From NCBI RefSeq assembly GCF_012849055.1, contig NZ_CP051677.1, positions 1,626,501 through 1,690,500 on the forward strand: DNA of 64,000 bases. The letters run 5' to 3'. The notes under the pieces are model-generated. The model ran no database searches. It saw nothing but the letters and a program-made list of their open reading frames with translations, and was not told the DNA's origin. Shown here piece after piece: positions 25,232 through 33,876 of the stretch. The first letter of the stretch is position 1; the number at the start of each line of letters is the position of its first letter. The stretch is from Spirosoma rhododendri. Its GTDB lineage: Bacteria > Bacteroidota > Bacteroidia > Cytophagales > Spirosomataceae. Position numbers and translations under genes: made by a program.

Positions 25232-26461
25232 TTATTCCTCGCTGTAGTCCAGATCCCTGCCGAACGTTTCCGGTAGTTTGAGCAGCGACAGAAAAGCCAG
25301 CCCGAAGCAAACCAGCCCGATGATACCGCCCGCTGCCAGTGTACCGATAGCGGGCTTCATAGCTTGGAAGGCGGGAATACTAAGCAGCGTCGTGGCCCGG
25401 ACGTTGTTGGCGACCGAGGTGGTAGCCGTCGCCCGCAGGTTGGTGCCAAAACTCTCCGCCGTGACCGTCAGGAACAAGGCGATGTATCCAATGCCGAAGC
25501 CCATCCCGACGCACAGGCCGTAAAACAGGCCGCTCGTTGACACGATGCCGGACAGGTAAATGACGACAAACAGCAGCGTCAACGCCATCATCAGGCCAAT
25601 AGCTTTTCGTCGCGACTGGAGCAACTGGCTAAACGGACCGCTGAGCAGGTCGCCCGCTACCATACCGACGTACGTGAACATGACACTACGGCCCGGCTGA
25701 ATGGCTTCGGGAAGGTGCAGGGCTTTGCCAAACTCATTGCCGAACGTCGCCAGAATGCCGATGACGAAGTATGTTGGCAGCGAAATACCCATGCACCAGA
25801 TGTAGCGCATCAGCCGGTCGCGGTTCTGAAACAGCGCCCAGAAATTACCCCGTTTGACTTTGGTTTGCTGTACCTGCTGATACAGGGTCGATTCCAGAAT
25901 GGTCACGCGCAGTACCAGCAGACCAAGTCCCAGCCCACCGCCGATGAAGTAGGTTGTGCGCCAATCGAAGAGCGAGACGGTGAAGTACGCCACCACGGCT
26001 CCGAACAGCCCCACCCCCGCCACCAGCGACGAGCCGTAACCGCGCAACTGCCGGGGTAGTATCTCGCTAACCAGCGTGATGCCCGCCCCCAGCTCGCCCG
26101 CCAGCCCCAGCCCGGCTACGAATCGCAAAGCCGCATACAATCCCGGATTCTGCACAAACCCACAGGCGATGTTGGCCAGCGAGTAGGTGATGATCGAGCC
26201 AAACAGCACCGACAGCCGGCCGCGTTTATCGCCCAGTACTCCCCACAGAATACCGCCCAGAAGTAGACCCGCCTGCTGAATGTTGAGGATACGACCCCCT
26301 TCCAGCGAGATAGCCGCTTCCGACAGGCCCATATCTTTCAGGCTCGGTACCCGCACGATGTTGAATAGCAGCAGGTCGTACACGTCGACAAAGTAGCCGA
26401 GCGCGGCAACGATGACGGGTAACGAAAACAGGGGTCGTAGCGAGGCAGAACGGGATGACAT
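25232..26461 (-). CDS. MFS transporter
   Basis: The 409-residue protein has about 12 membrane helices and major facilitator signatures: GVLGDKRGRLSVLFGS between helices 2 and 3 and LAGELGAGITLVSEILPRQLRGYGSS after helix 4, the latter typical of the sugar/acid-proton symporter type. Helix 1 carries FVDVYDLLLFNIV. The substrate cannot be told. I chose ATG at 26461; a TTG at 26515 would add 18 residues with no membrane or domain character. It follows gldG on the same strand after a gap of about 100 bases. Confidence 0.83.
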   Translation of the reverse strand: MSSRSASLRPLFSLPVIVAALGYFVDVYDLLLFNIVRVPSLKDMGLSEAAISLEGGRILNIQQAGLLLGGILWGVLGDKRGRLSVLFGSIITYSLANIACGFVQNPGLYAALRFVAGLGLAGELGAGITLVSEILPRQLRGYGSSLVAGVGLFGAVVAYFTVSLFDWRTTYFIGGGLGLGLLVLRVTILESTLYQQVQQTKVKRGNFWALFQNRDRLMRYIWCMGISLPTYFVIGILATFGNEFGKALHLPEAIQPGRSVMFTYVGMVAGDLLSGPFSQLLQSRRKAIGLMMALTLLFVVIYLSGIVSTSGLFYGLCVGMGFGIGYIALFLTVTAESFGTNLRATATTSVANNVRATTLLSIPAFQAMKPAIGTLAAGGIIGLVCFGLAFLSLLKLPETFGRDLDYSEE

Positions 26462-26557
26462 AGGGCGGGGCAGGTTTATCGTCACGAAGAACGTTTTCCC
26501 CGTCGAAAAAGGCAACCCGTTGACCTCAGGGGGCGGGGGATGATTACTGGGCAGGGA

Positions 26558-28225
26558 TTACCGCGCGTAGCGGCTTCGGCGTGCTACCTGCCAGCCAGCA
26601 CCAACCAGCCCGATCAGCAGCAGTGGACCCAACAGATTCAGTAACTGCCAGCTGGTGCGGCTGGCGTCGAGCCGGATTTTGTCGAGCGGGCGCAGCGTTA
26701 CTGTACGGGTACGGGCCGCAATGACGCCGTTGGGATCGACGAGGTAGTCGATGGCGTTCATCGCAAAATCCTTGTTGGCGTAGGTCGTGCGCGTAAAGCG
26801 GTCAAAGCCCAGCGGGTACGGCTGATTCTGCCGGTAGTTGACGTCGTTGATAACCAGATCGCCGTCGGAGCAGATCAGCACGCGCGACGGTACGCCTTCG
26901 GACCGAAAGCCAGCCGCACGCGGGTCGCCGGGTAGAATCTGATTAGCGTACAGCGAGGTGAATTTGCCTTCCAGCAGGCAGGCAATTAGTTTGGGTCCAC
27001 CGTTGTACGTTTGCGGATCGGGCTGTTTGCGGGCTTCGGTGTAGGAAATCAGCGCAGGTGCTTTCAGGTCCTGGGTGTAGGCCGAGGTCAACAACAGCGG
27101 AATTTTCTGGATGCCCCGCGACTGCACCGTATCGAGCGAACTAGTGAATCGCGCCAGCACCATGTCGAGGTTGCGGACGATGGGGTTGCCCGATTTGCCG
27201 AAGTTGTTGAGCAACGGGTAGAACCGCCACGGCAGCAGCTGAATGTTGGGTTTGTCGCCCATGTTGCCCACGTTGAGCGGAATAGGCGCACAGTACAGAT
27301 CCTTTACCACGTCGCGGTTGAGCCGGACGCCCCAGCGGAAAAACAGGTTGTCGAGGTTCAGGTTGAGCGGCTGAGCGTACGTCCCTTCATTGCTGACCGA
27401 ATCGACGCGCTGCCCATCCACAAAAAACAACGCCCGGCCACCGTTGACTACGTACTGATCGATCTTAAAAATTGCATCGTCGGAAAATGGGCGGTCAGGC
27501 TTGGGAACGAGCAACGCGTCGAGACCACTGATCGGGCCGGGCTTGCTCATGTCCACAAAAAACAGATCGTACTTCTCCTGTACCGACGCCAGCAGATCGG
27601 CGAAGCGGGAAGGAGGCACCTGCGTGTTACTGTAAAGCAGGCCCACGCGCCGGCGGTTTTCACCCGTCTGGGTCAGCTTCTGAATGGCCGATGCGAGTTG
27701 AAATTCCACCCCTTCATACGACTGGTTCAGCTGCTCTTCCTTCGACGCGGTTTTGTTTCCCTTGAGCAGCAGTACCGGCACTTCCTTTCCGGCATACGAA
27801 ACGATTGCTCCCGGAAACAGCAGCTTTTCGGTGCGCTTACCCCCTTCGTTGGCCACCAGATTTGTCGGCAGCAGGCCCCGCTGCTGAAGTCGGTCGATCA
27901 GCTTATTTTTTTCGTCGGCACTGGTGATGGCGTCGGGGTCAATGAATCGGTAGGTGATTGTTTTCCCGGCCCGCACCTGAAATTCATCCAGCGTTTCGCG
28001 CACCGCACTTTCCAGTCGTTTGAACGCTGGTGGCAGATCACCCGTCAGGTACACGTCGACGTGAATATCACCGGGCAGGGTTTCCAGCATCGTGCGGGTA
28101 GCATCCGAGAGCGTGTAGCGTTTCTCCTGCGTCAGGTCGACCCGAAAAAAGACAAAGGCCGACAGAACATTGACGGCAATCAGCACCAGTAAAAAAATAA
28201 GGGTACGTAACGAAGCAGCTTTCAT
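26558..28225 (-). CDS. gldG: Gliding-motility ABC transporter substrate-binding protein GldG
   Basis: The 555-residue protein has one N-terminal membrane helix (about residues 8-26) followed by FFRVDLTQEKRYTLSDATR, a large extracytoplasmic domain with LLVPKPDRPFSDDAIFKIDQY, and a C-terminal membrane helix near residue 535. This is the GldG family, which with GldF and GldA forms an ABC complex needed for gliding and type IX secretion-linked functions in some Bacteroidota. gldF is not adjacent, so the complex genes are split. The ATG at 28225 was chosen over an upstream extension of 10 residues. Confidence 0.88.
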   Translation of the reverse strand: MKAASLRTLIFLLVLIAVNVLSAFVFFRVDLTQEKRYTLSDATRTMLETLPGDIHVDVYLTGDLPPAFKRLESAVRETLDEFQVRAGKTITYRFIDPDAITSADEKNKLIDRLQQRGLLPTNLVANEGGKRTEKLLFPGAIVSYAGKEVPVLLLKGNKTASKEEQLNQSYEGVEFQLASAIQKLTQTGENRRRVGLLYSNTQVPPSRFADLLASVQEKYDLFFVDMSKPGPISGLDALLVPKPDRPFSDDAIFKIDQYVVNGGRALFFVDGQRVDSVSNEGTYAQPLNLNLDNLFFRWGVRLNRDVVKDLYCAPIPLNVGNMGDKPNIQLLPWRFYPLLNNFGKSGNPIVRNLDMVLARFTSSLDTVQSRGIQKIPLLLTSAYTQDLKAPALISYTEARKQPDPQTYNGGPKLIACLLEGKFTSLYANQILPGDPRAAGFRSEGVPSRVLICSDGDLVINDVNYRQNQPYPLGFDRFTRTTYANKDFAMNAIDYLVDPNGVIAARTRTVTLRPLDKIRLDASRTSWQLLNLLGPLLLIGLVGAGWQVARRSRYAR

Positions 28226-28447
28226 ACAATACGGTAAACGAACGGGGCACCCCAATCGGTAAGATATAAACCCGAAAAGGAACGGGGGCCCGGCTAAATT
28301 GGCTCACCTTGGGCACCGGCAAGTTTACGGCAAAAGGGTTGAAAACAGATTTTTACACTTATTTTTTGCCACCGACGCAACCCTGATCGACTTCTGTTCG
28401 TATCTGGGTTAAAAAAGCATTAACACTGTATAGCTCGTTGCCTATCG

Positions 28448-29026
28448 ATGGCCGATCGCCCCCAACGTGATGCTCTGCCCGACCTGGTGGCTGGTTGCCT
28501 GCGCAATCACCGTCAGAGCCAGGAATTGCTGTACCGGCAGTTTTACGGGTTCGCCATGAGCGTTTGCATGCGGTATGCACCTACCCGCGATAGTGCGCTG
28601 GAGGTGCTGAATGACGGCTTTTTAAAGGTTTTTACCCGACTGGATCAGTATGACTCGTCGCAGTCGTTTAAAAGCTGGCTCCGGCGAATCATGATTAATA
28701 CCGCCATCGATCAGTATCGGCAGGAAACCCGTCACGGTCAGCAAAGCGATATTGAGCGCGCTGAGCAACTGGCCCCTTCGGCTGAACCGGACGCATACAC
28801 GCAGTTGGCGCACGAAGACCTGCTGACGCTTGTACAGCAGCTGTCACCGGCATACCGACTGGTTTTCAATCTGTACGCTATCGACGGGTATGCACATGAC
28901 GAGATTGCCGACAAGCTTGGTATTTCGGTTGGATCGTCGAAGTCAAATCTGGCCCGCGCTCGTGAAAACCTGCGGAATTTATTGAAACAACACCACCCCG
29001 ATGAGTATGCAAGAGTTACCCGATGA
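28448..29026 (+). CDS. ECF RNA polymerase sigma factor (second locus)
   Basis: The 192-residue sigma factor has region 2 (about residues 20-90; YAPTRDSALEVLNDGFLKVF and SWLRRIMINTAIDQYR) and region 4 (about 130-180; YAIDGYAHDEIADKLGISVGSSKSNLARAR). It is closely similar in plan to the sigma factor at 4169. Its 3' end overlaps the next gene by 26 bases, coupling it to a membrane protein that is probably its regulator. The upstream sequence has a near-match to a -7 box (TATTTTTTG at about 28359), one base longer than the consensus. Confidence 0.93.
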   Translation: MADRPQRDALPDLVAGCLRNHRQSQELLYRQFYGFAMSVCMRYAPTRDSALEVLNDGFLKVFTRLDQYDSSQSFKSWLRRIMINTAIDQYRQETRHGQQSDIERAEQLAPSAEPDAYTQLAHEDLLTLVQQLSPAYRLVFNLYAIDGYAHDEIADKLGISVGSSKSNLARARENLRNLLKQHHPDEYARVTR

Positions 29027-30497
29027 CCAATTGGACGGACTCTTCAGAAAATCGCTTGAAGAGTCTGAACCGCCCTACGATCCGGCTGCGTGGCAAACCA
29101 TGCAGGATAAACTGAACGCGCACGACAAACAGCAGTTCTGGCAGCGCTGGCTGACTCGCGGGTTGCCTGTACTGCTGCTACTCCTGCTGTCGACGGGTAT
29201 CTGGCTGATCGCTGACCGTGAACCAGCGGTTTCGACAACGGCACCAATTGCCACGTCGACAAGTCGGTTGGCAACGGTCGAACAAACGGACCATAAAGCA
29301 CACCTGACCGAGGAATCTGATGCTGGTCGAACCCGTCGTTCGGTAGAGCCGTTACCCACGCCGACCGTGTCTGAAACATCCGGTGAGCAATCTGCGGACC
29401 AGCCGAAATCGACCGTAGTTAGTGGCGAGCTGCCTGATAAACCGGCGTTACAAAGGCAATCGGGTACGCCGACTTCCGTACCATCAGTTGCTGGTAAAGC
29501 GCAGGTCGCGCGTGTTCGTAAGCCGCTGAGTGAACCACGATCGGGGGTAACCCGTCAGACCGAATTTGTCGGCCAATCGACGCGTCGGGTTGACATGGCA
29601 CAAAGTCAAACGGCTCGTTTTTACGCGCGGCCACACGCGAGAACAGCAGATCGGACGTTTACTGACCAGCCAACCGGCCGGACAGTTGGTGAAACGACGG
29701 TGCAGACTGTTGGGGAATTGCCGGATGCGGATAATGCTCCTGCGGACCGATTCACGGCTATGGTCGCCCTGTTGCCTAGTCCGCTGTCGGTACCGTCTGC
29801 CAAATCGGCCCGGATCGATCGCGATGTTGAAGCGCCGGCATCGACCAGTAGTGTCTCCCAGCCGACAGTGGAACGCATTGACAAAACCACGGGCCTGAGC
29901 ATTCGGATGCTGGTGTCGCCGGACCTGAGTACCATCGGGCTGACTAATTTTTCCCGGCCCGGCACCAATGTTGGCCTGATGCTGGAGTACCAGTACCAGC
30001 GGTGGCGGATTCAGGCGGGGGCGTTACGCAGCGTCAAGGTGTATCAGGCTACCGAGCCTGCGGGTGAATACGCGAACATGGGGCAATGGAGCGTTAAGCC
30101 GAGCAGCATTGGTGGGCGTTGCAACATGCTCGACATACCCATTAACCTACGCTACGATATTGCCCTGTTGCCGCGTCGTAACGCAATGCCGCCCAGCCGC
30201 TGGTTTGTGAGCGCGGGTACGACGACCTACTACATGCTGCGTGAAGACTATACGTACAATTATGACAACCCGGCTGACCCAAAAATCAAGTACCGCGACT
30301 GGACCACCGAAACCGGCCGGTACGGATTCAGCCAGTTGAATATATCGGGCGGGTACGAACGGGCCATTACCCGGCGGTTGTACTGGCAGGTCGAGCCTTT
30401 TCTGAAAGTACCGCTCAAAGGCGTTGGTTTTTACAAGGTCAACCTGCTCAGTACGGGCGTATTCTTTTCGCTTCGGTATAGTTTACAGTCTCACTAA
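29001..30497 (+). CDS. Fused anti-sigma-like and outer-membrane barrel protein
   Basis: The 498-residue protein starts with a cytoplasmic segment LDGLFRKSLEESEPPYDPAAW, has one membrane helix at residues 53-70, about 220 residues of Thr/Pro/Gln/Val-rich low complexity, and from about residue 295 a domain of alternating strands (LEYQYQRWRIQAGAL, LPRRNAMPPSRWFVSAGTTTYYML, YWQVEPFLKVPLKG, GVFFSLRYSL) like a small outer-membrane barrel. The locus at 4737-6598 encodes the same parts as two proteins. Sigma binding is inferred from gene order. The polypeptide could touch both membranes. Confidence 0.75.
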   Translation: MSMQELPDDQLDGLFRKSLEESEPPYDPAAWQTMQDKLNAHDKQQFWQRWLTRGLPVLLLLLLSTGIWLIADREPAVSTTAPIATSTSRLATVEQTDHKAHLTEESDAGRTRRSVEPLPTPTVSETSGEQSADQPKSTVVSGELPDKPALQRQSGTPTSVPSVAGKAQVARVRKPLSEPRSGVTRQTEFVGQSTRRVDMAQSQTARFYARPHARTADRTFTDQPTGRTVGETTVQTVGELPDADNAPADRFTAMVALLPSPLSVPSAKSARIDRDVEAPASTSSVSQPTVERIDKTTGLSIRMLVSPDLSTIGLTNFSRPGTNVGLMLEYQYQRWRIQAGALRSVKVYQATEPAGEYANMGQWSVKPSSIGGRCNMLDIPINLRYDIALLPRRNAMPPSRWFVSAGTTTYYMLREDYTYNYDNPADPKIKYRDWTTETGRYGFSQLNISGGYERAITRRLYWQVEPFLKVPLKGVGFYKVNLLSTGVFFSLRYSLQSH

Positions 30498-30520
30498 CTC
30501 GCTTTCTGTCAATTCATTAC

Positions 30521-31036
30521 ATGTCGATACACAAAACAAAAAACCAGATGAAAACGCAACAGCCGGAAGAACAATTGAATCGGGGTGAATTTCTTCGCTC
30601 GCTGGGTATGAGCAGTGCCGCGCTGATGGCCTTCTATTGCATGGGTACGCTAAGCGCCTGCTCCAGCAAAAGCACCGATCCGGCCCCGTCGACTGGGAGC
30701 GGTACGGGTACTGGAACGGGAACAGGCACAAGCGGAGCGCTCGATCTGACGGCATCGGCCAACAGCGCACTCAAAACCGAAGGGGGTTACGTGTACAACG
30801 GCAGCATGATCGTCGCCCGTGTGAAGGGAGGGGGTTATGTAGCGCTGGCGCGCGCCTGCACGCACCAGGGTACCAACGTGCAATACCGGCTGACGCAAAA
30901 CGATTTCTACTGTCCGAACCACGGCTCGGAGTTCAGTACAGTGGGTGCGGTCGAGGTCGGACCCGCCACGACGGGGCTGGCCGTGTACAAGACGGCGCTG
31001 AGTACGGACGGCAATACGCTTACGATCACGACCTAA
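30521..31036 (+). CDS. Rieske [2Fe-2S] lipoprotein
   Basis: The 171-residue protein has an export signal with lipobox LSAC after a hydrophobic run, then a Gly-Thr repeat linker, then a Rieske domain from about residue 80. The two cluster-binding pairs are visible: ACTHQGTNV (Cys-x-His) and FYCPNHGSEF (Cys-x2-His). It would be a membrane-anchored periplasmic electron carrier. A twin-Arg-like NRGEFLRSLG precedes the hydrophobic run, as expected for export of a folded Fe-S protein. An ATG nine codons later is possible. It lies 23 bases after the fused barrel gene and 16 before the next gene. Confidence 0.9.
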   Translation: MSIHKTKNQMKTQQPEEQLNRGEFLRSLGMSSAALMAFYCMGTLSACSSKSTDPAPSTGSGTGTGTGTGTSGALDLTASANSALKTEGGYVYNGSMIVARVKGGGYVALARACTHQGTNVQYRLTQNDFYCPNHGSEFSTVGAVEVGPATTGLAVYKTALSTDGNTLTITT

Positions 31037-31052
31037 ACCCGACAACGACCTG

Positions 31053-31732
31053 ATGCGAACATTCCTGTTTCTATCAATTTTCTGTCTGTCTGTAGGGCTG
31101 GCTGGCGCGCAGGATTCTACGGCGGTCAAACCCCGGACCGATACCATCCCGGCGGTGGACACGTCGGCTAATGACCTGCTCGCGGGACTAACCGATTCGA
31201 CAGCCGCCGAGCCGTTGTTGCCCCGCAAGATGATTTTTACCCAGCGCGCGTTCTGGGGTACCAAGGGGTTACTGCGGACGATGAACATTGCCCCGCTGAC
31301 ACCCGAAGGCCGGACGAAGGAGCTAAAAATCCGGCGAACGATGCTGGTGGCGCACCAGATCGGTGGTTTCGTGACGCTGGCGGGTTTTGTGGCGCAGGGT
31401 ATTCTGGGCGGGAAACTGTACAGAGCAAAAGGGCAGGAGTACGTCGACCTGAAGCAATGGCACGAACGCACGGCGGGGATCATTAACGCCACCTACGGTA
31501 CGACGTTGGTATTGTCGCTGACGGCCCCGCCCCCATCGTCGGTGCCCGGCGTGGCTTCACGACGATCAAACTGCACAAGTATCTGGCCGTGCTGCATCTG
31601 ACAGGTATGATCGCGACCAACGTGCTGGCCGGTATGATCGATCAGCACCCCGATCTGAAACCTATTCACCGGGCGGCTGCCTACACGACCTTCGGTGCCT
31701 ACGCCGTCTCGATTGCCGCGCTGACGTTTTAA
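31053..31732 (+). pseudogene. Four-histidine membrane protein (cytochrome b561-like), frameshifted
   Basis: The frame from 31053 runs normally to about codon 160 and then leaves its family character; it would stop at 31601. Adding one base in the run of five C at 31530-31534 restores an open frame to TAA at 31730-31732 and a 226-residue protein with signal peptide and about four helices. Histidines sit where b561-like proteins hold heme: VAHQIGGF, KQWHERTAG, KLHKYLAVLHLTG and KPIHRAAAY. With a Rieske lipoprotein in front it suggests a small redox complex. The shift may be a sequencing error or a real break. Confidence 0.75.
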
Positions 31733-31740
31733 GTTTTTTT

Positions 31741-31808
31741 AACACAGAGGCACGGAGAACATACAGTCATCAGATGCTGATTCTCTGCGTTCTCCGTGCC
31801 TCTGTGTT
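31741..31808. repeat. Intergenic inverted repeat (class 3)
   Basis: The arm AACACAGAGGCACGGAGAAC (31741-31760) and its exact complement at 31789-31808 form a perfect 20-bp inverted repeat with a 28-base loop. It lies between the frameshifted membrane protein gene and the YceI gene. I recall similar CACAGAGGCACGGAG units as dispersed repeats in many bacterial genomes. Confidence 0.88.
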
Positions 31809-31829
31809 GGAAATAAAACCATACATACC

Positions 31830-32360
31830 ATGAAATTCCTGCTCGTATTCCTTTGCCTCGCTATGCCGATGGCGAAGCGCAAGATAATGGCCGACAAAGC
31901 CGCGTCGACAGTGACGTATTCGGCCAAACACCCGCTCCACAAGTGGGATGGCGTTAGCCACGATGTAAACTGCGCGATGATCTACAACGACGAAACGAAG
32001 CTGCCGGAAAGTGTGGCCGTGTCGATCAAAGTTGCTTCGTTCGACAGCGACAACAACAACCGGGATTCGCACGCGATGGAAGTGCTCGACAGGATCAAAT
32101 ACCCGAACGTCACGTTCGTCAGTTCCGACATCAAACCGGGTAGCGACGGGCAGTTAGTGGCGAAAGGCACGCTGACGTTTCACGGTGTCGCCAAAGCCGT
32201 GACAATACCCGTCACGCGGAAAGAAACGGGTAGCGCGATGACGCTGACCGGCGAATTCCCCATCAGCCTGACTGAATACAAAGTTGAACGGCCGTCGTTG
32301 ATGGGTCTGAAAACCGAGGACGATATGCTGCTGAAAGTCAACGCCGTGTTTAAACTGTAG
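31830..32360 (+). CDS. YceI family protein
   Basis: The 176-residue protein is a secreted lipocalin-like YceI protein, a family known to bind isoprenoids such as polyisoprenoid quinone-like lipids. A signal peptide (about residues 1-15) is followed by AASTVTYSAKHPLHKWDG, SVAVSIKVASFDSDNNNRDSHAMEVLD, the central signature YPNVTFVSSDIKP and LVAKGTLTFHGVAKAVTIPV. It follows the Rieske and b561-like genes on the same strand. A YceI protein next to quinone- or heme-linked membrane redox genes recurs in bacteria, so joint action is plausible. Confidence 0.9.
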   Translation: MKFLLVFLCLAMPMAKRKIMADKAASTVTYSAKHPLHKWDGVSHDVNCAMIYNDETKLPESVAVSIKVASFDSDNNNRDSHAMEVLDRIKYPNVTFVSSDIKPGSDGQLVAKGTLTFHGVAKAVTIPVTRKETGSAMTLTGEFPISLTEYKVERPSLMGLKTEDDMLLKVNAVFKL

Positions 32361-32386
32361 GGGCTGGAAGAGAACACAAAATACGC

Positions 32387-32474
32387 TTTGTCATTCCGAC
32401 GCAGGAGGAATCTTCGATAAGAAGGAAAATTAGCTGCCTGCTACGGGAGATTCCTCCTACGTCGGAATGACAAA
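32387..32474. repeat. Intergenic inverted repeat (class 4)
   Basis: The arm at 32387-32413 (starting TTTGTCATTCCGACGCAGG) pairs with 32448-32474 at 26 of 27 positions, with a 34-base loop. It fills the space between the convergent YceI and MFS genes. I recall GTCATTCCGACG-AGGAGGAATCT units as common intergenic repeats in Bacteroidota genomes. Confidence 0.88.
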
Positions 32475-32506
32475 ATGCGCGCAGGAAGTAAATCCTGTCA
32501 GGTCTG

Positions 32507-33742
32507 TTACTGTGCTACAGCCTCCGTTTTCTTAGCAGTTCGGGCAAAATTCCGCCGGGCCAGGGCGGCACTGATCAGAGTCAGCGAGGCCCCCAGCGCA
32601 AATGGCGCCCCCGGAAAATATGTGGGTGCTATTGGGCTGGTGAAGAAAGAAAACAGGTTAGTCATGATCAGCGGACCCACAATCGATGTCACGCTGGTCA
32701 GGCTGGCCAGGGCACCCTGTATCTCGCCCTGTTCGCTGGGAAGTACCTGATTCGAGATAATGCCCTGCACCGACGGTCCGGCAATGCCGCCCAGCGCGTA
32801 AACACCCAGAAACGCAAACATCATCCAGCTTTGCGACGCGAAGGCAAACAGTATAAAGCCGAGCGAACTGAACAGCAGCCCCACGTAGACCGAGCGCTCC
32901 TGCCCAAGTTTGGGAATGATAACCCGACTCAGGACGCCCTGCACGACAGCGAACGACAGGCCGATGGCTGCCAGCGATAACCCAACCATTTTCTCATCCC
33001 ATTTGAACTTCTCCATCGTGTAGAACGTCCAGGTGCCCTGCACGGCGAATCCGGCTATGTAAATGAGCACTAGCGACGCAACCAGCCCCAGGATGACCGG
33101 ATAGCGCTTCAGGTTTAGCAACGAGCCGATCGGGTTGGCCCGCTTCCAGTTGAACGGTCGCCGGTTTTCGGGGGACAGCGATTCGGGCAGAACAAACAGA
33201 CCGTAGACGAAATTGAGCAGGGTTAGGCCTGCCGATACGAAGAAAGGGACACGTGGGCCGTATTGCCCCAGAAAACCGCCAATGGCCGGCCCCAGAATAA
33301 ACCCAACGCCGAATGCCGCACCGACCAGACCAAAGTTTTGAGCACGCTTCTCCGGCGTGCTGATGTCAGCGATGTACGCGTTTGCTGTTGTGAAGCTGGC
33401 CCCGGTAATCCCCGCCAGTATTCGCCCGATGAACAACCATTCAATCGTCGGCGCAAATCCCTGAAAGAGATAGTCGATACCAAAGCCAAACAGCGAGAAG
33501 AGTAGTACCGGCCGTCGCCCGTAGCGATCGCTTAACCCGCCGAGAACGGGCGAGAAGACAAATTGCATCAGTGCGTAGACGAAGCTCAGAAAACCACCAT
33601 ACTGGGCCGCCTGACTAATGTTGCCGCCGATGAGTTGCTCGATCAGCTTTGGAAAGATCGGGATGATGATGCCAATGCCCGTCACATCGAGCAATAGCGT
33701 AATGAAAATAAACGTCAGCGCCGGGGCAGTACGTTTAGGCAT
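32507..33742 (-). CDS. TetA-like MFS efflux transporter
   Basis: The 411-residue protein has 12 predicted membrane helices and the drug/proton antiporter signatures: [21 protein letters not shown] in helix 1, the loop [21 protein letters not shown], and [42 protein letters not shown] in helices 4-5. This is close to the TetA(TCR) group, which exports small hydrophobic compounds including tetracyclines; actual substrates are unknown. I chose the ATG at 33742; the longer open frame runs into the palindromic repeat upstream and is not coding. Confidence 0.87.
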   Translation of the reverse strand: MPKRTAPALTFIFITLLLDVTGIGIIIPIFPKLIEQLIGGNISQAAQYGGFLSFVYALMQFVFSPVLGGLSDRYGRRPVLLFSLFGFGIDYLFQGFAPTIEWLFIGRILAGITGASFTTANAYIADISTPEKRAQNFGLVGAAFGVGFILGPAIGGFLGQYGPRVPFFVSAGLTLLNFVYGLFVLPESLSPENRRPFNWKRANPIGSLLNLKRYPVILGLVASLVLIYIAGFAVQGTWTFYTMEKFKWDEKMVGLSLAAIGLSFAVVQGVLSRVIIPKLGQERSVYVGLLFSSLGFILFAFASQSWMMFAFLGVYALGGIAGPSVQGIISNQVLPSEQGEIQGALASLTSVTSIVGPLIMTNLFSFFTSPIAPTYFPGAPFALGASLTLISAALARRNFARTAKKTEAVAQ

Positions 33743-33759
33743 GAGGGAGGAGTTATGGA

Positions 33760-33872
33760 GTTGTAGAGTCGTAAAGTCGTAGGGTTGTAAAGTTGCTGGC
33801 GCGTCAGCCCATCCGGCGGTAGCTCCGTGCGTCAGCAACTTTACAACCCATACAACTTTACGACTCTACAAC
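33760..33872. repeat. Intergenic inverted repeat (class 5, copy A)
   Basis: The 39-base arm at 33760-33798 (starting GTTGTAGAGTCGTAAAGTC) pairs with the 40-base arm at 33833-33872, with one substitution and one single-base gap. The loop is 34 bases. It lies between the MFS gene and dnaN, both on the minus strand. Copy B at 35726-35809 has related arms. Confidence 0.88.
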
Positions 33873-33876
33873 TTTT

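Noticed and set aside
27011..28192. A 393-codon open frame on the plus strand opposite gldG
   Set aside because: gldG on the other strand has a clear family pattern with membrane helices; the antisense product is basic, repetitive and without motifs.
33743..33838. An N-terminal extension of the TetA-like transporter
   Set aside because: It is translated from the palindromic repeat and adds no membrane or domain character.
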